A stretch of DNA of 64,000 nucleotides from Peptococcaceae bacterium (lineage in GTDB: Bacteria; Bacillota; Desulfitobacteriia; Desulfitobacteriales; Syntrophobotulaceae). Positions 7,753-17,427 of the stretch are shown here, in pieces. Each line of letters starts with the position of its first letter. Within the stretch, counting starts at the first letter, position 1. The notes under the pieces are model-generated. The model did not search any database, was not told the origin of the DNA, and saw only the letters and a list, made by a program, of their open reading frames with translations. A program made the translations under genes and the position numbers. The stretch spans positions 1-64,000 of the forward strand of contig WRII01000006.1 of assembly GCA_009782825.1 (NCBI GenBank), read 5' to 3'.

Positions 7753-8871
7753 TCATACGACCGCATTCTTTCCAATCACCACAGGCTCACCCGGATCCCC
7801 CTTTAGAATCACATTATCATTGACAATAACATGTTTATCCAGAATCACATTTTCCAACCGCGCATTTTTGCCGATCTGTGATCTCTGCATGATAACACAA
7901 TCCCTCACATGAGCCCCCTCCTCAATCCGCACACCCCTTGAAATGACACTGCCACTCACCGTCCCGTCAATCAAGCATCCACTGGCAATCAAACAATTAC
8001 TCACCGAAGCCGTCGTCCTATACTTCGTCGGCGGCGTATCCTTGATTTTCGTCAAAATAGGATTATCCGTATTGAAAAGCTCCGTATGAACACTCGGCTC
8101 CAACAGATCCATATTACTGCGGAAATAAGATTCAATCGAAGAAATCTTCCTGTAAAAACCCGTATGCTCAAAAACCCCCATACGAATATGCCGCTTATTA
8201 TCCGCTAAAAACTCAAACATATCCATATTCTCCACAAAAGGCGAGCTCGCCACAATCTCATCAAGCAACTCACATTTAATCACCAGCATCCCCAAATAGA
8301 CCATGCTGGGATCATGCTCCAACCCCTTTTTGTCGCCCCATCCCACAAGACCCTGTTCCGCCGTCATATCCAGATGGAGCATCGACTCCCAAGTCTCCTC
8401 CTCCGAGCCCATAGATTTCCCCACCAAAGTCACATCAAAATCACAATTCCGGTGATACGCCAACAGACGGCTCACATCGATATTCGCAATAAAATCCGCC
8501 TCAGAACACACAACATCCCTCTTCACACCCCTGCGCAAAAACTCCAGATTTTGCCGCAAATCCCGCAGCGGAAAATGGGACAGCCCCACACGCAGTCCCT
8601 CCGGACTGCCCGGCATAATAAACAACCCATCCGATTTCCGGTCCAACGACCATTCCTTGCCCGATCCCAAGTGATCCAGCAGCGGACGGTAATTATAAGG
8701 CGACACAATCCCCACCTTGCGGATTCCGGCATTCACCATACACGAAAGCATAAAATCCAACATCCTGTAGCGAGCCCCAAAAGGAACCGCCGCCATCGGC
8801 CGCGACCGTGTGATCGCGCGCAGGAGCCCCGAGCGGTTATTGCAGGAAATAAGCCCCATCGCTTGACTCAT
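7753..8871 (-). CDS. glgD: GlgD, ADP-glucose pyrophosphorylase regulatory subunit
   Basis: A 372-residue nucleotidyltransferase-like protein, the partner that Bacillota pair with GlgC. The N-terminus has MGLISCNNRSGLL in place of the GGxGxRL pyrophosphorylase loop, so the nucleotide site is degraded, as is typical of GlgD. The sugar-phosphate region (FGARYRMLDFMLS) is recognisable and the C-terminal 110 residues form left-handed beta-helix hexapeptides (IASGCLIDGTVSGSVISRGV). It presumably forms a hetero-oligomer with GlgC and tunes its activity. The ATG at 8871 follows a GGGGTGGG site and lies 23 bp after glgC. Confidence 0.92.
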   Translation of the reverse strand: MSQAMGLISCNNRSGLLRAITRSRPMAAVPFGARYRMLDFMLSCMVNAGIRKVGIVSPYNYRPLLDHLGSGKEWSLDRKSDGLFIMPGSPEGLRVGLSHFPLRDLRQNLEFLRRGVKRDVVCSEADFIANIDVSRLLAYHRNCDFDVTLVGKSMGSEEETWESMLHLDMTAEQGLVGWGDKKGLEHDPSMVYLGMLVIKCELLDEIVASSPFVENMDMFEFLADNKRHIRMGVFEHTGFYRKISSIESYFRSNMDLLEPSVHTELFNTDNPILTKIKDTPPTKYRTTASVSNCLIASGCLIDGTVSGSVISRGVRIEEGAHVRDCVIMQRSQIGKNARLENVILDKHVIVNDNVILKGDPGEPVVIGKNAVV

Positions 8872-8894
8872 AAAGCACCCACCCCTTCCCTATA

Positions 8895-10100
8895 TTATCG
8901 TCTTGCCGCAAAGATATTAGTTCCTCCCACAATCAGAGTATCCTCCGGCAAAACATAATTATCCTCAATCACAGTAATCCCCGATTGGTGAACTATGCCA
9001 CCCGTCTCAATCCCCACAGAACAATACGCCTTGACCTGGGCGCCCTCCCCCACAATCGTGCGGTTCACCCAAGCCTCCTTGCCAATCACACAATTCTCCA
9101 ACAAAATCGAATTCTCAATATGGGCCCCCTCATCCACATAGACCCCCTGAGCCAGAATCGAATTCTCCACCGTCCCCAGCACAACACAGCCATTGCTCAC
9201 CAAAGAATTACTCAACCGAGCCCCCGGGCCCACATACTGAGGCGGCAAAATCTCTTCATTCGAATACACGCGCGATTCCGAAGAAAATAAATCCAAGCTT
9301 GGACTATCCAGCAGCAGCTCCATATTCGCATCATAGTAACTCTCCACAGTCCCCACATCCTTCCAATATCCTTGGAACTTGTAGGCATAGAGCCGTTTCT
9401 TTTGAGACAGAAGCCGCGGAATAACATTCTTGCCAAAATCATTATCCGACTCCGGGTCAGCGTTATCCTCTTCCAACGCCTGCTGCAGCACAGGCCAGCT
9501 AAACATATACACCCCCATAGACGCCAGAGTGCTGTCCGGAACCTTGGGTTTTTCCGTAAACTTATGAATCTGCTCTTCCCCGGCCTCATCCGCCGACACA
9601 ATGCCGAACCGCGACGCCTCCTGAGGTGTTACATTGATCACCGAAATTGTCACATCCGCTTTCTTCTCCTTATGAAACTCCAACATGAGCCGATAATCCA
9701 TCCGATAAATGTGATCCCCCGAAATAATCAACACATACTCCGGATCATGATCCTTGATAAAATCCATATTCTGATAGACAGCATTCGCCGTCCCCTTATA
9801 CCAGTTGCCCCCCTCCTCGCTCATAAAAGGCGGCAAAATAGACAATCCCCCCGACAGAGAATCCAAATCCCAAGCCGTACCCAAGCTGACATAAGAATTG
9901 ATACGAAAAGGCTTATATTGAGTCAGCACCCCCACCGTTTCCATTCCTGAATTCGCGCAATTGCTCAGGCTAAAATCAATAATCCTGTATTTCCCGCCAA
10001 AAGACACAGCCGGCTTCGCCAAGTTGCGGGTCAAAGACCCCAGGCGGCTCCCTTGACCCCCCGCCAACAACATAGCAATGCACTCTTTTCGGTGTCCCAT
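8895..10100 (-). CDS. glgC: Glucose-1-phosphate adenylyltransferase GlgC
   Basis: A 401-residue enzyme that makes ADP-glucose from glucose-1-phosphate and ATP, the committed step of glycogen synthesis. The catalytic loop [16 protein letters not shown], the [20 protein letters not shown] segment, the [11 protein letters not shown] motif with the catalytic aspartate and the KFTEKP motif are all present. The C-terminal third is a left-handed beta-helix domain. It stands second to last before glgD in the operon. A 98-bp gap separates it from glgP upstream; this gap contains short AT-rich palindromic words but no clear promoter. Confidence 0.95.
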   Translation of the reverse strand: MGHRKECIAMLLAGGQGSRLGSLTRNLAKPAVSFGGKYRIIDFSLSNCANSGMETVGVLTQYKPFRINSYVSLGTAWDLDSLSGGLSILPPFMSEEGGNWYKGTANAVYQNMDFIKDHDPEYVLIISGDHIYRMDYRLMLEFHKEKKADVTISVINVTPQEASRFGIVSADEAGEEQIHKFTEKPKVPDSTLASMGVYMFSWPVLQQALEEDNADPESDNDFGKNVIPRLLSQKKRLYAYKFQGYWKDVGTVESYYDANMELLLDSPSLDLFSSESRVYSNEEILPPQYVGPGARLSNSLVSNGCVVLGTVENSILAQGVYVDEGAHIENSILLENCVIGKEAWVNRTIVGEGAQVKAYCSVGIETGGIVHQSGITVIEDNYVLPEDTLIVGGTNIFAARR

Positions 10101-10198
10101 CGCTATTCCCTCCCCTCAGAATCGGAATCCGACAGTCGATATTCGAAAACCAAACCCTTTGAAATTCGAATTCCGAACCATCAGCCTCTCATCAGCCT

Positions 10199-12703
10199 CT
10201 ATCTCCCGGTAAGTGGATCCCCCGCTGCGGTGATCTCAGGTATTTCTATCTCCCGATACGGCACACGCCAGATACCGCTGCAATAATCCCGAATCGTCCG
10301 GTCACTGGAAAAAATCCCGGAACACGCAATATTCACAAGAGACGACTGCCGCCACCTCCTCTGATCCGCATACCACTCATGCAACCGGCTCGTCGCCTCC
10401 ACACAGGGCATAAAATCCTTGAGCACAAAGAAGTCATCATTGCCACGAAGCAGCGTATTCGTAATCCCCTGAAACGGCCTCATGTGCAAAGACAATCCAT
10501 TCTCCACCTGATCAACAACCCTCCCCAACCGCGGATGCTGTTCGTACTCCTCCCAGGCCGAATACCCCTGGCACGCATAATACTCCAAAACCTCCTCAGC
10601 CGTGAGACCAAAAATCACAATATTCTCCTCGCCCACCTCATTTCTGATTTCCACAGTCGCCCCATCCAGCGTGCCAAAAGTGATCGCGCCATTCATCATA
10701 AACTTCATATTCCCCGTCCCCGACGCCTCCTTGCTGGCCGTAGAAATCTGGACACTCACATCCGCCGCCGGGTACACCATCTCCGCCATAGACACATTGA
10801 AATTTTCCAAAAACACAATCTTGATCCGATCCCGAATCGCCGGATCACTGTTGACATGCTCCGCCACGGCATTGATCAGCTCAATAATATCCTTGGCAAA
10901 GATATATCCCGGCGCCGCCTTCCCCCCAAGAATAAACGTCTGAGGCGCAATTTCCAGATCCGGATTTTCCAGCAAACGATTATAAAGATCCAGAATCCTG
11001 AACACATTCAACAGCTGCCGTTTATAAGCATGAATACGCTTCACCTGGATATCAAAAACCGACTCCGGATCCACCACCACCCCCTGCCGCTCCTTAATAA
11101 ACCGGGCCAGCCGCTGCTTATTCGCCAGCTTCACCTTATGCATCTCCTGCAAAAACCCGGCATCCTCCCGGTAAGCCATAAGCTGGCGCAGTTCCGCCGT
11201 ATTGCCCCGCCACTTAGGCCCAATCGCTTCATCAATCAGATTCCCCAACCGTGGATTGGCCCCCGCCATAAAACGCCTGTGAGTCACCCCATTCGTCTTA
11301 TTATTGAACTTATACGGAAACAGCCGGTAATAACCCCCCAGCACCTTCTCCCGCAAAATCCGGGAATGCAGCTGTGCCACCCCATTGACAGAATAACTGC
11401 CCACAATCGCCAAATCCACCATACGCACCATATGTTCCTTCAAAATCCCCACCTGATGCAGAAGATCCCAATCCATCGGAAATTTCAGAGCCACCTCCTC
11501 GCAGAAACGCCGGTCAATCTCCTCCACAATCATATAAATCCGCGGCAGCAGATACTTGAAAATATCCACCGGCCACCTTTCCAAAGCCTCCGGCATAATC
11601 GTGTGATTGGTAAACGAAATCGTGTTCACCGTAATCTTCCACGCCTCTTCCCACCGCAAACCCTCCTCATCCATCAAGATACGCATCAGCTCAGGAATAC
11701 ACAGCACCGGATGTGTATCATTGATATGGATCGCCACATGTTTCGGCAGATTTTTCAGCGGTTTCTTATACGTCTCCTTATAATAACGAATAATCGACGC
11801 CAACCCCGCCGCCACAAAGAAATACTGCTGTTTCAGCCGCAGCTCCCGGCCCGCCCGATTGCTGTCCTCCGGGTACAAAATATAGGATATGGCCTCCACC
11901 TCAGACTTATAACTCACTGCTTTAGTAAAGTCCCCCGCGTTAAAAGACGCCAAGTCCAACGCATGAGACACCGGCTCCGCACTCCACAGCCTGAGATTAT
12001 TCTTGCCCGGCAAAGCCCCATAGCCCACCACCGGAATATCATAAGGAACCGCCCGGATACTCTCATAGTCCTCATGGAAAAAAACCATTCTCCCCTCAAT
12101 CGACTCCACACGCACATGCCCTTTAAACTTGACCAGCACCGCCTTTCCCGGCTTGCGCACCTCCCAGGGATAGCCATTTTTCAGCCAGTCATCCGCCACC
12201 TCCGCCTGCTTGCCATCCACAATCTTCTGTTCAAACAATCCATAGCGATAGCGGATCCCGTTACCATGGCCCGGCACCCCCAGAGACGCCATCGAATCCA
12301 GAAAGCACGCCGCCAAGCGCCCCAATCCTCCATTCCCCAGACCCGCGTCACTTTCCTGTTGAATGAGATCCTCCACCGAGATCCCCATTTCCGTTAACCC
12401 CTCTGACACTATGTCCAAAATACCCAAATTATGCAAATAACTCGGCATCAGCCGCCCCACCAGAAACTCCATAGAGAAGTAATACACCTGTTTTTCCGGC
12501 ATATCCGGCATATCCGGCTTATCCAGCAAACCCTTTTCCGTCACCTCCTTCCGAGTCAGCCTCGCAGCCAAAACACGTTCCTTCACCAGCTGAACCAGCG
12601 CATTATAATGTTCCCACGCCGTTCCCTCTCTCAGCTGTTTTCCCTCAATCTCCGCGAACTTTTCTCTATAGATCTTTTTGAAATCCTCTTTGTTTTTAAA
12701 CAT
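10199..12703 (-). CDS. glgP: Glycogen phosphorylase
   Basis: An 834-residue GT35 alpha-glucan phosphorylase that releases glucose-1-phosphate from glycogen. The PLP-binding lysine lies in KEASGTGNMKFMMNGAI near residue 680. Other landmarks are GNGGLGRLAACFLDS, the HINDTHPVLCIPELMRIL motif, KTNGVTHRRF and FDIQVKRIHAYKRQLLNV. Length is normal for bacterial phosphorylases. The start at 12703 (MFKNKEDFKK) follows GTAGGG. It sits between glgB and glgC, so synthesis and breakdown enzymes are co-expressed. The opposite strand is open for 672 codons here, but that frame has no recognisable product and is treated as a shadow. Confidence 0.96.
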   Translation of the reverse strand: MFKNKEDFKKIYREKFAEIEGKQLREGTAWEHYNALVQLVKERVLAARLTRKEVTEKGLLDKPDMPDMPEKQVYYFSMEFLVGRLMPSYLHNLGILDIVSEGLTEMGISVEDLIQQESDAGLGNGGLGRLAACFLDSMASLGVPGHGNGIRYRYGLFEQKIVDGKQAEVADDWLKNGYPWEVRKPGKAVLVKFKGHVRVESIEGRMVFFHEDYESIRAVPYDIPVVGYGALPGKNNLRLWSAEPVSHALDLASFNAGDFTKAVSYKSEVEAISYILYPEDSNRAGRELRLKQQYFFVAAGLASIIRYYKETYKKPLKNLPKHVAIHINDTHPVLCIPELMRILMDEEGLRWEEAWKITVNTISFTNHTIMPEALERWPVDIFKYLLPRIYMIVEEIDRRFCEEVALKFPMDWDLLHQVGILKEHMVRMVDLAIVGSYSVNGVAQLHSRILREKVLGGYYRLFPYKFNNKTNGVTHRRFMAGANPRLGNLIDEAIGPKWRGNTAELRQLMAYREDAGFLQEMHKVKLANKQRLARFIKERQGVVVDPESVFDIQVKRIHAYKRQLLNVFRILDLYNRLLENPDLEIAPQTFILGGKAAPGYIFAKDIIELINAVAEHVNSDPAIRDRIKIVFLENFNVSMAEMVYPAADVSVQISTASKEASGTGNMKFMMNGAITFGTLDGATVEIRNEVGEENIVIFGLTAEEVLEYYACQGYSAWEEYEQHPRLGRVVDQVENGLSLHMRPFQGITNTLLRGNDDFFVLKDFMPCVEATSRLHEWYADQRRWRQSSLVNIACSGIFSSDRTIRDYCSGIWRVPYREIEIPEITAAGDPLTGR

Positions 12704-12748
12704 AATACCCTACATACCCTCCACGCTCGACAGCTCGATTGTTTTTCA

Positions 12749-14758
12749 TCAAACTCTTCCCGGTCTCAAGAAAACACAAGCCAAAGGCGGTAAGCTCAAC
12801 ACCACCGACTCCTCGCAGGTGTTCCAAGGAATATGATCCACATAAAGAGCCTGGGTATTCACCCGATCCGATCCCCCAAAACGGGAGGCATCGCTGTTGA
12901 ACACCTCCTCAAAGAACCTTTCCTGGGACCGCACCCCCGTCATCTCCCGGCAAATCTCCTGATACACCGTTGGCACCCCAACACGGAAGCGGTCATAATA
13001 CGTCGGCGACATATTCAGCACCACAATCAGCAAATCATCAAAACGCTCAGCCCTCCTGACAAAACAATAAGCATTCTGTTCATTGTTCTCCTCATCAATC
13101 CACTCAAACCCCTCCGGATCCATATCCTTAACCCAAAGGGCCGTTTCAGACCTGTACAAGCGGTTCGCCTCTTGCACAAAGGCAGAAAACTTCCCATGTA
13201 TATCATATTCAATTAAGTGCCATTCCAAACTCTCATTATAATGCCACGCAGCAAATTGGGCCAACTCCGTCCCCATAAAAACAATCTTCTTCCCCGGATG
13301 AGCCAGCCAATAACAATACAGCGCGCGCAGTCCGGCAAATTTCTGTTCATAGCTCCCCGCCTGGTGTCCGATCAGCGATTTATGTCCATGGGCCAGCACC
13401 TCGTGGGAAAACGGCAGCACAAAATGTTCCGAAAACATATACATCGACGTAGACACAATCAGCCAATGATTCGAAGACCGCCAAGGAAAGTCCGCGGACA
13501 CATAGCGCAGAACATCACTGCGCCAGCCCAGATTCCAGACAAAATCAAACCCCAGCCCGCCTTCCTCCAGCGACTCCGTCATCTCTTGCCATCCCACAGT
13601 TTCCTGTGCCATAACCAGCGCTCCCGGGTATTTGCTGTGGACAACCTCATTGACTCCCTTGACAAAGTCAACCCCGCTTCGATCAATCTCCCGCCCCCCC
13701 TCCGGGGCAGCGCCATCCTTATACACAACCCGCGAAATATCCATACGTATTCCATCAATATGAAACATATCAAAAAAATATAAAGCATTGGAAATCAAGA
13801 AACTTCGCACCTCGCCTCGGGAAAAGTCAAAGCGCAAGCTTCCATAATCCTCCTGCCTCTCAGCCTCAAAGAGCCTGTCGCCATTAAAACGGCTCAGTCC
13901 GCGCTCATCCCCGCAAAAGCATGCCGGCACCCAATCCAGAATCACTCCCAATCCTGCCCGATGGCACGCATCCACAAAAGCCATAAAATCATGAGGCGTC
14001 CCATACCGGCTGCTGACAGCATAATATCCCGAAGTTTGATATCCCCAGGAAGCGTCAAAAAGATGCTCCATCACCGGCATCAGCTGGATATGAGTATATC
14101 CCAAGTCGCTCACATAATGAACCAGCTCCTGAGCCAAGTCACGGTATGTAGAGTACGACTGATCCTCGCGCCGTTTCCACGACCCCAAATGCACCTCATA
14201 GATCAGCATAGGCTGACGCCGGAATCTATCGTCCCCCATAGTGTCGCTCGGATCCTCCTTGAGAACCTCCCAGCCCGCCCCCTGCTGACTGTCCTCACCT
14301 TGGCTCTCACCCATGCCCTCCCGATCCTCATCCTGTTGACTCTCCCCCCGCCGATCAGCCATCCACTGGGCATCCTCCTGAGACCACTCAAATCCTTCCA
14401 GACGGTATGTCACCGAAGACGTTCCCGGAGGCTTCTCACGATAAAAAGCAAAAGGATCGGACTTCGCATAGACTCTGTTATCTTTCGTCGTAATCTGGTA
14501 CTTATACGCCTCATTCTCGCCCAAACCCTTGATAAAAAGCGTCCAAACCCCCGTAGATCCCTGAAGGCGCATGTTATGCGAATCCTCCCATTGGTTAAAG
14601 TCGCCCACAACCCGAACCCTTTTTGCCCCCGGAACCCACACCGCAAAAAACACCCCATCGTCAACAACATGAGCGCCAAAGCCTCTGTAGCACCCAAGCG
14701 CCCGTCCGTCAGAAAACGCCAAGGCATCCTTTTCCTGAAAAAACGTGTTAGGAGCCAT
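12749..14758 (-). CDS. glgB: GlgB-like branching enzyme with altered active site
   Basis: A 669-residue GH13 protein, first gene of the glycogen operon. It has an N-terminal CBM48 domain (about 20-120), a GH13 barrel and an all-beta C-terminal domain. The nucleophile aspartate (D340 in DGIRMD) and acid glutamate (E386 in AQETVGW) are present. The third catalytic residue, normally the first Asp of SHDEVVHG, is glutamate in SHEVLAHG (E453), and the VPGHF motif is VPACF (278-281). A long acidic and glutamine-rich insert lies at about 138-175. The start at 14758 is favoured by AAGGAG ten bases upstream; an ATG at 14764 is also possible. It is probably a branching enzyme, but the changed residues leave its activity uncertain. 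Confidence 0.85.
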   Translation of the reverse strand: MAPNTFFQEKDALAFSDGRALGCYRGFGAHVVDDGVFFAVWVPGAKRVRVVGDFNQWEDSHNMRLQGSTGVWTLFIKGLGENEAYKYQITTKDNRVYAKSDPFAFYREKPPGTSSVTYRLEGFEWSQEDAQWMADRRGESQQDEDREGMGESQGEDSQQGAGWEVLKEDPSDTMGDDRFRRQPMLIYEVHLGSWKRREDQSYSTYRDLAQELVHYVSDLGYTHIQLMPVMEHLFDASWGYQTSGYYAVSSRYGTPHDFMAFVDACHRAGLGVILDWVPACFCGDERGLSRFNGDRLFEAERQEDYGSLRFDFSRGEVRSFLISNALYFFDMFHIDGIRMDISRVVYKDGAAPEGGREIDRSGVDFVKGVNEVVHSKYPGALVMAQETVGWQEMTESLEEGGLGFDFVWNLGWRSDVLRYVSADFPWRSSNHWLIVSTSMYMFSEHFVLPFSHEVLAHGHKSLIGHQAGSYEQKFAGLRALYCYWLAHPGKKIVFMGTELAQFAAWHYNESLEWHLIEYDIHGKFSAFVQEANRLYRSETALWVKDMDPEGFEWIDEENNEQNAYCFVRRAERFDDLLIVVLNMSPTYYDRFRVGVPTVYQEICREMTGVRSQERFFEEVFNSDASRFGGSDRVNTQALYVDHIPWNTCEESVVLSLPPLACVFLRPGRV

Positions 14759-14900
14759 CTCCATCCCTCTCCTTGAATAGCAGAACTCTGATGCAAAACT
14801 CCCCCAACAAGGAAGCTGTTGCATAAATAGCTTGCTTCAATCTATAAATTTTATTTTATAAAATAGTATAACATAATTGTCCTGAATTTTATAATTGCCG

Positions 14901-14961
14901 ATTTCAACGGATTTCAACGGGGTGTTATCTCATCTATTCCTCATCTATTCCTCATCTATTC
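14901..14961. repeat. Short tandem repeats between glgB and hom
   Basis: The 316-bp divergent region 14759-15074 contains ATTTCAACGG twice in tandem (14901-14920) and CTCATCTATTC three times in tandem (14929-14961). Downstream, TTGACT at 14990 and TATAAT at 15008 look like promoter elements for hom, but their spacing (12 nt) is too short for a normal pair. No gene was seen here. Confidence 0.6.
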
Positions 14962-15074
14962 TTTTCAGTAAAAGATTAATTTGCGTACCTTGACTGAAGG
15001 CTGTTATTATAATAAGGCACACTACAGAAAAAGTTAATCCTTGAGAATTTAGCAGGACTAGGAGGTTTTTTTGC

Positions 15075-16391
15075 ATGAAGACACTCAATCTCGGCCTATT
15101 AGGATTAGGAACTGTGGGAGGCGGTGTGGCCAACATTGTCAATAATAACGCTCATGATATCGAGGCGCGTTCCGGAGTTCCTGTTTGTATAAAAAAGGCT
15201 TTGGTACGCGACATAGATATGGAAAAGGCACGCCATGATTTCGGCCTGTCCATGGTGGAGACGATTACGACAGATGTGGACGATATTCTGAACGACCCGG
15301 AGATCGACATTGTGGTCGAGGTTATGGGAGGCGTCGACATCGCCTATCAGTATATCCTGCGCGCGCTGCACAACAGAAAACATGTGGTAACGGCCAATAA
15401 GGATCTTTTGGCGGTTCACGGGACTGAGCTTTTTGCTCTGGCGGCTCAGAAAGGACTGGATCTGGGCTTTGAAGCCAGCGTGGCTGGGGGCATTCCCATT
15501 ATTGCGGCGTTGCAGCAGAATTTAGCCGCCAATCGCATCGAGTCGGTTCTGGGAATTATTAACGGGACCACCAATTATATTTTGTCCGCCATGACGAGCC
15601 AGAAACGGACTTTTCAGGAGGTTTTGGCGGAGGCTCAGGAACTTGGGTATGCGGAGGCCAATCCCGCCTCTGATGTTGGCGGCCTTGACGCGGCGCGCAA
15701 ACTGGCGATCATGTCTTCGCTGGCTTTTAACTGCCAGGTGGCTCTTGATGATGTCTATGTTGAGGGGATTGACAACATCACCCCTGAAGATATTGCCTAT
15801 GCCGCGGAACTCGACTGTGTGATCAAGCTTCTGGCCATTGCCGGCCGGTCCAGGCCGGGTGACGGCCGGCCGGAGGGCGTTACGGTCAAGGTTCACCCCA
15901 CCCTGCTTCCGGTAAATCATCCGCTGGCCAGTGTGGATGGTGTTTTCAACGCGGTTTATGTGGTAGGGGACGCAGTGGGCGAAACCATGTTTTATGGGCA
16001 GGGCGCAGGATCTTTACCTACGGGCAGCGCTATTGTTGCCGATATTATCCAGACCGCGCGCCGGATTATCACATCCACCACAGGGACGCTCTCTCCGCAG
16101 TATTACAACACGATTCCCATTGTGCCGTTGGATCAGCAGACCACAGGGTTCTATATCCGCTTGAAGGTGATAGATGAACCGCGGGTCTTTGCCAATTTGG
16201 CGCTGTTTTTCGCGGAAGCGGACATCAGCTTTGCCTCGATTATCCAAAAGCCCCGCCGCAATAACCGGGCTGAGGTTGTTTTTATCACCCACCCCTGCCA
16301 GGAGGGCCAGATGCGCAAAGCCTTGACAGCCTTAGAATCCTATCCTAAGCTGGAAAAGGTTTATAATATTATCCGCATTGAGAATGAGTAA
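15075..16391 (+). CDS. hom: Homoserine dehydrogenase
   Basis: A 438-residue NAD(P)-dependent homoserine dehydrogenase, converting aspartate semialdehyde to homoserine on the way to threonine and methionine. The Rossmann motif GLLGLGTVGGGVANIV opens the protein, followed by the VVTANKDLLAVHG and INGTTNYILSAM signatures and the catalytic-domain segment ELGYAEANPASDVGGLDAARKLAI. The last 80 residues form an ACT domain, which in this family gives threonine feedback inhibition. GGAGG lies nine bases before the ATG. The stop overlaps thrB. Its coding strand is G-rich, unlike other plus-strand genes of the window. Confidence 0.96.
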   Translation: MKTLNLGLLGLGTVGGGVANIVNNNAHDIEARSGVPVCIKKALVRDIDMEKARHDFGLSMVETITTDVDDILNDPEIDIVVEVMGGVDIAYQYILRALHNRKHVVTANKDLLAVHGTELFALAAQKGLDLGFEASVAGGIPIIAALQQNLAANRIESVLGIINGTTNYILSAMTSQKRTFQEVLAEAQELGYAEANPASDVGGLDAARKLAIMSSLAFNCQVALDDVYVEGIDNITPEDIAYAAELDCVIKLLAIAGRSRPGDGRPEGVTVKVHPTLLPVNHPLASVDGVFNAVYVVGDAVGETMFYGQGAGSLPTGSAIVADIIQTARRIITSTTGTLSPQYYNTIPIVPLDQQTTGFYIRLKVIDEPRVFANLALFFAEADISFASIIQKPRRNNRAEVVFITHPCQEGQMRKALTALESYPKLEKVYNIIRIENE

Positions 16392-17295
16392 TATGAGGTA
16401 CACCGTACGTGTTCCCGCCACATCAGCAAATTTGGGACCGGGGTTCGATTGTATGGGGTTGGCTCTTACGTTGTATAATACGTTTACAGCCAGCCCCAGC
16501 GATTCTTTAACGGTCACTCTGTCAGGAATGTACACGCACCACATCCCTGTGACATCCAACAACCTTTTATGGGATTCTATGTGCCGCTTATGGCAGGAAA
16601 TCGGTGAACCGGAGCAGCCCGTTGCTTTGGAGGCGCATAATCTGATTCCTCCTGCCCGAGGCTTGGGCAGCTCTTCAACGGCTGTGGTGGGAGGGCTTCT
16701 TCTGGCCAACGCTCTATCGGGGACTCCTCTCTCCCGCTCTGATTTGCTGGGCTTGGCCTGTATGATTGAGGGCCATCCGGACAATGTGACGCCGGCGTTT
16801 CTTGGTGGCGTCACATTGACAGTGCAGGACGACGATACGATCCTGCCTCGTGTTTTGGCGGCCAAGCCTGACTTCAAGGTGGTGGTGGTCATTCCGGATA
16901 TTTTGGTGGAAACGGAAAAAGCCCGGGCTATTTTGCCATCCATGGTTTCCCGCGAGGACTTGATATTCAACACCTCTCGGGCAGGCCTTCTTGTCAATGC
17001 TTTCATGAGCGGGGAGTATGAGCTGCTGGCCGTGGCCACAAAGGATCGCGTCCATCAAAACCAGCGCGCCGATTTGATACCGGGAATGGATCAGGCTCTG
17101 CAGATGGCTCTGGAGAACGGGGCTTATGGAGCTTTCCTGAGCGGTTCAGGACCGACACTGCTGGCGTTGTGCCCGGAACAGAAGTCGGCAGCCTGTGCCC
17201 GGGCTATGAAAGAGGCTCTGTGGGAAGCCCGTTTGATTTCAGAATCAGTGGCGGTGGATGTGGATGAGGTTGGTGCGCAATTCGTGAGCAGCTAA
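16384..17295 (+). CDS. thrB: Homoserine kinase
   Basis: A GHMP-family kinase of about 303 residues that phosphorylates homoserine. The N-terminal VRVPATSANLGPGFDCMG motif, the ATP-binding ARGLGSSSTAVVGGLLLAN loop and the C-terminal GAFLSGSGPTLLAL motif are all intact. I place the start at the ATG at 16384, which overlaps the hom stop; an ATG at 16393 and a TTG at 16378 are alternatives, none with a strong ribosome binding site, as expected for a translationally coupled gene. Together with hom it forms a threonine biosynthesis pair; thrC is not adjacent. Copy 2 of the leader element begins 13 bases after the stop. Confidence 0.95.
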   Translation: MSNMRYTVRVPATSANLGPGFDCMGLALTLYNTFTASPSDSLTVTLSGMYTHHIPVTSNNLLWDSMCRLWQEIGEPEQPVALEAHNLIPPARGLGSSSTAVVGGLLLANALSGTPLSRSDLLGLACMIEGHPDNVTPAFLGGVTLTVQDDDTILPRVLAAKPDFKVVVVIPDILVETEKARAILPSMVSREDLIFNTSRAGLLVNAFMSGEYELLAVATKDRVHQNQRADLIPGMDQALQMALENGAYGAFLSGSGPTLLALCPEQKSAACARAMKEALWEARLISESVAVDVDEVGAQFVSS

Positions 17296-17307
17296 ATCCC
17301 TTTAGGG

Positions 17308-17407
17308 GCCCTTAGTAACTTACAGACGCGAAGCGTCAACAAAAAACAAGAAAATCCAATACTGACCACTAACCACTGATCACTGACCACTTGCGGGCAA
17401 AGCCCGC
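17308..17407 (+). repeat. Leader repeat element, copy 2 (upstream of C39-like gene)
   Basis: A 100-bp copy of the element described at 5902-6015, now on the plus strand: CCCTTAGTAACTTA, hairpin GACGC-GAA-GCGTC, A-rich spacer, four heptamers (TGACCAC, TAACCAC, TGATCAC, TGACCAC) and hairpin GCGGGC-AAA-GCCCGC. It ends 20 nt before the TTG start of the next gene, with AGGAGGG in between. It therefore occupies the whole gap between thrB and that gene and would be transcribed into its leader. Confidence 0.85.
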
Positions 17408-17427
17408 ATGAACAGGAGGGACAACTG

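Noticed and set aside
10379-12397. A 672-codon open frame on the plus strand opposite glgP
   Set aside because: The product is rich in His/Arg/Pro/Gln with no domain-like pattern and has no ribosome binding site; it follows from the codon bias of glgP, which is certain. Similar shadows lie opposite comM, the FtsA-like gene and the helicase.
14945-15060. A normal promoter pair for hom from TTGACT and TATAAT
   Set aside because: The spacing of 12 bp is too short for a sigma-A type promoter; another arrangement must be used.
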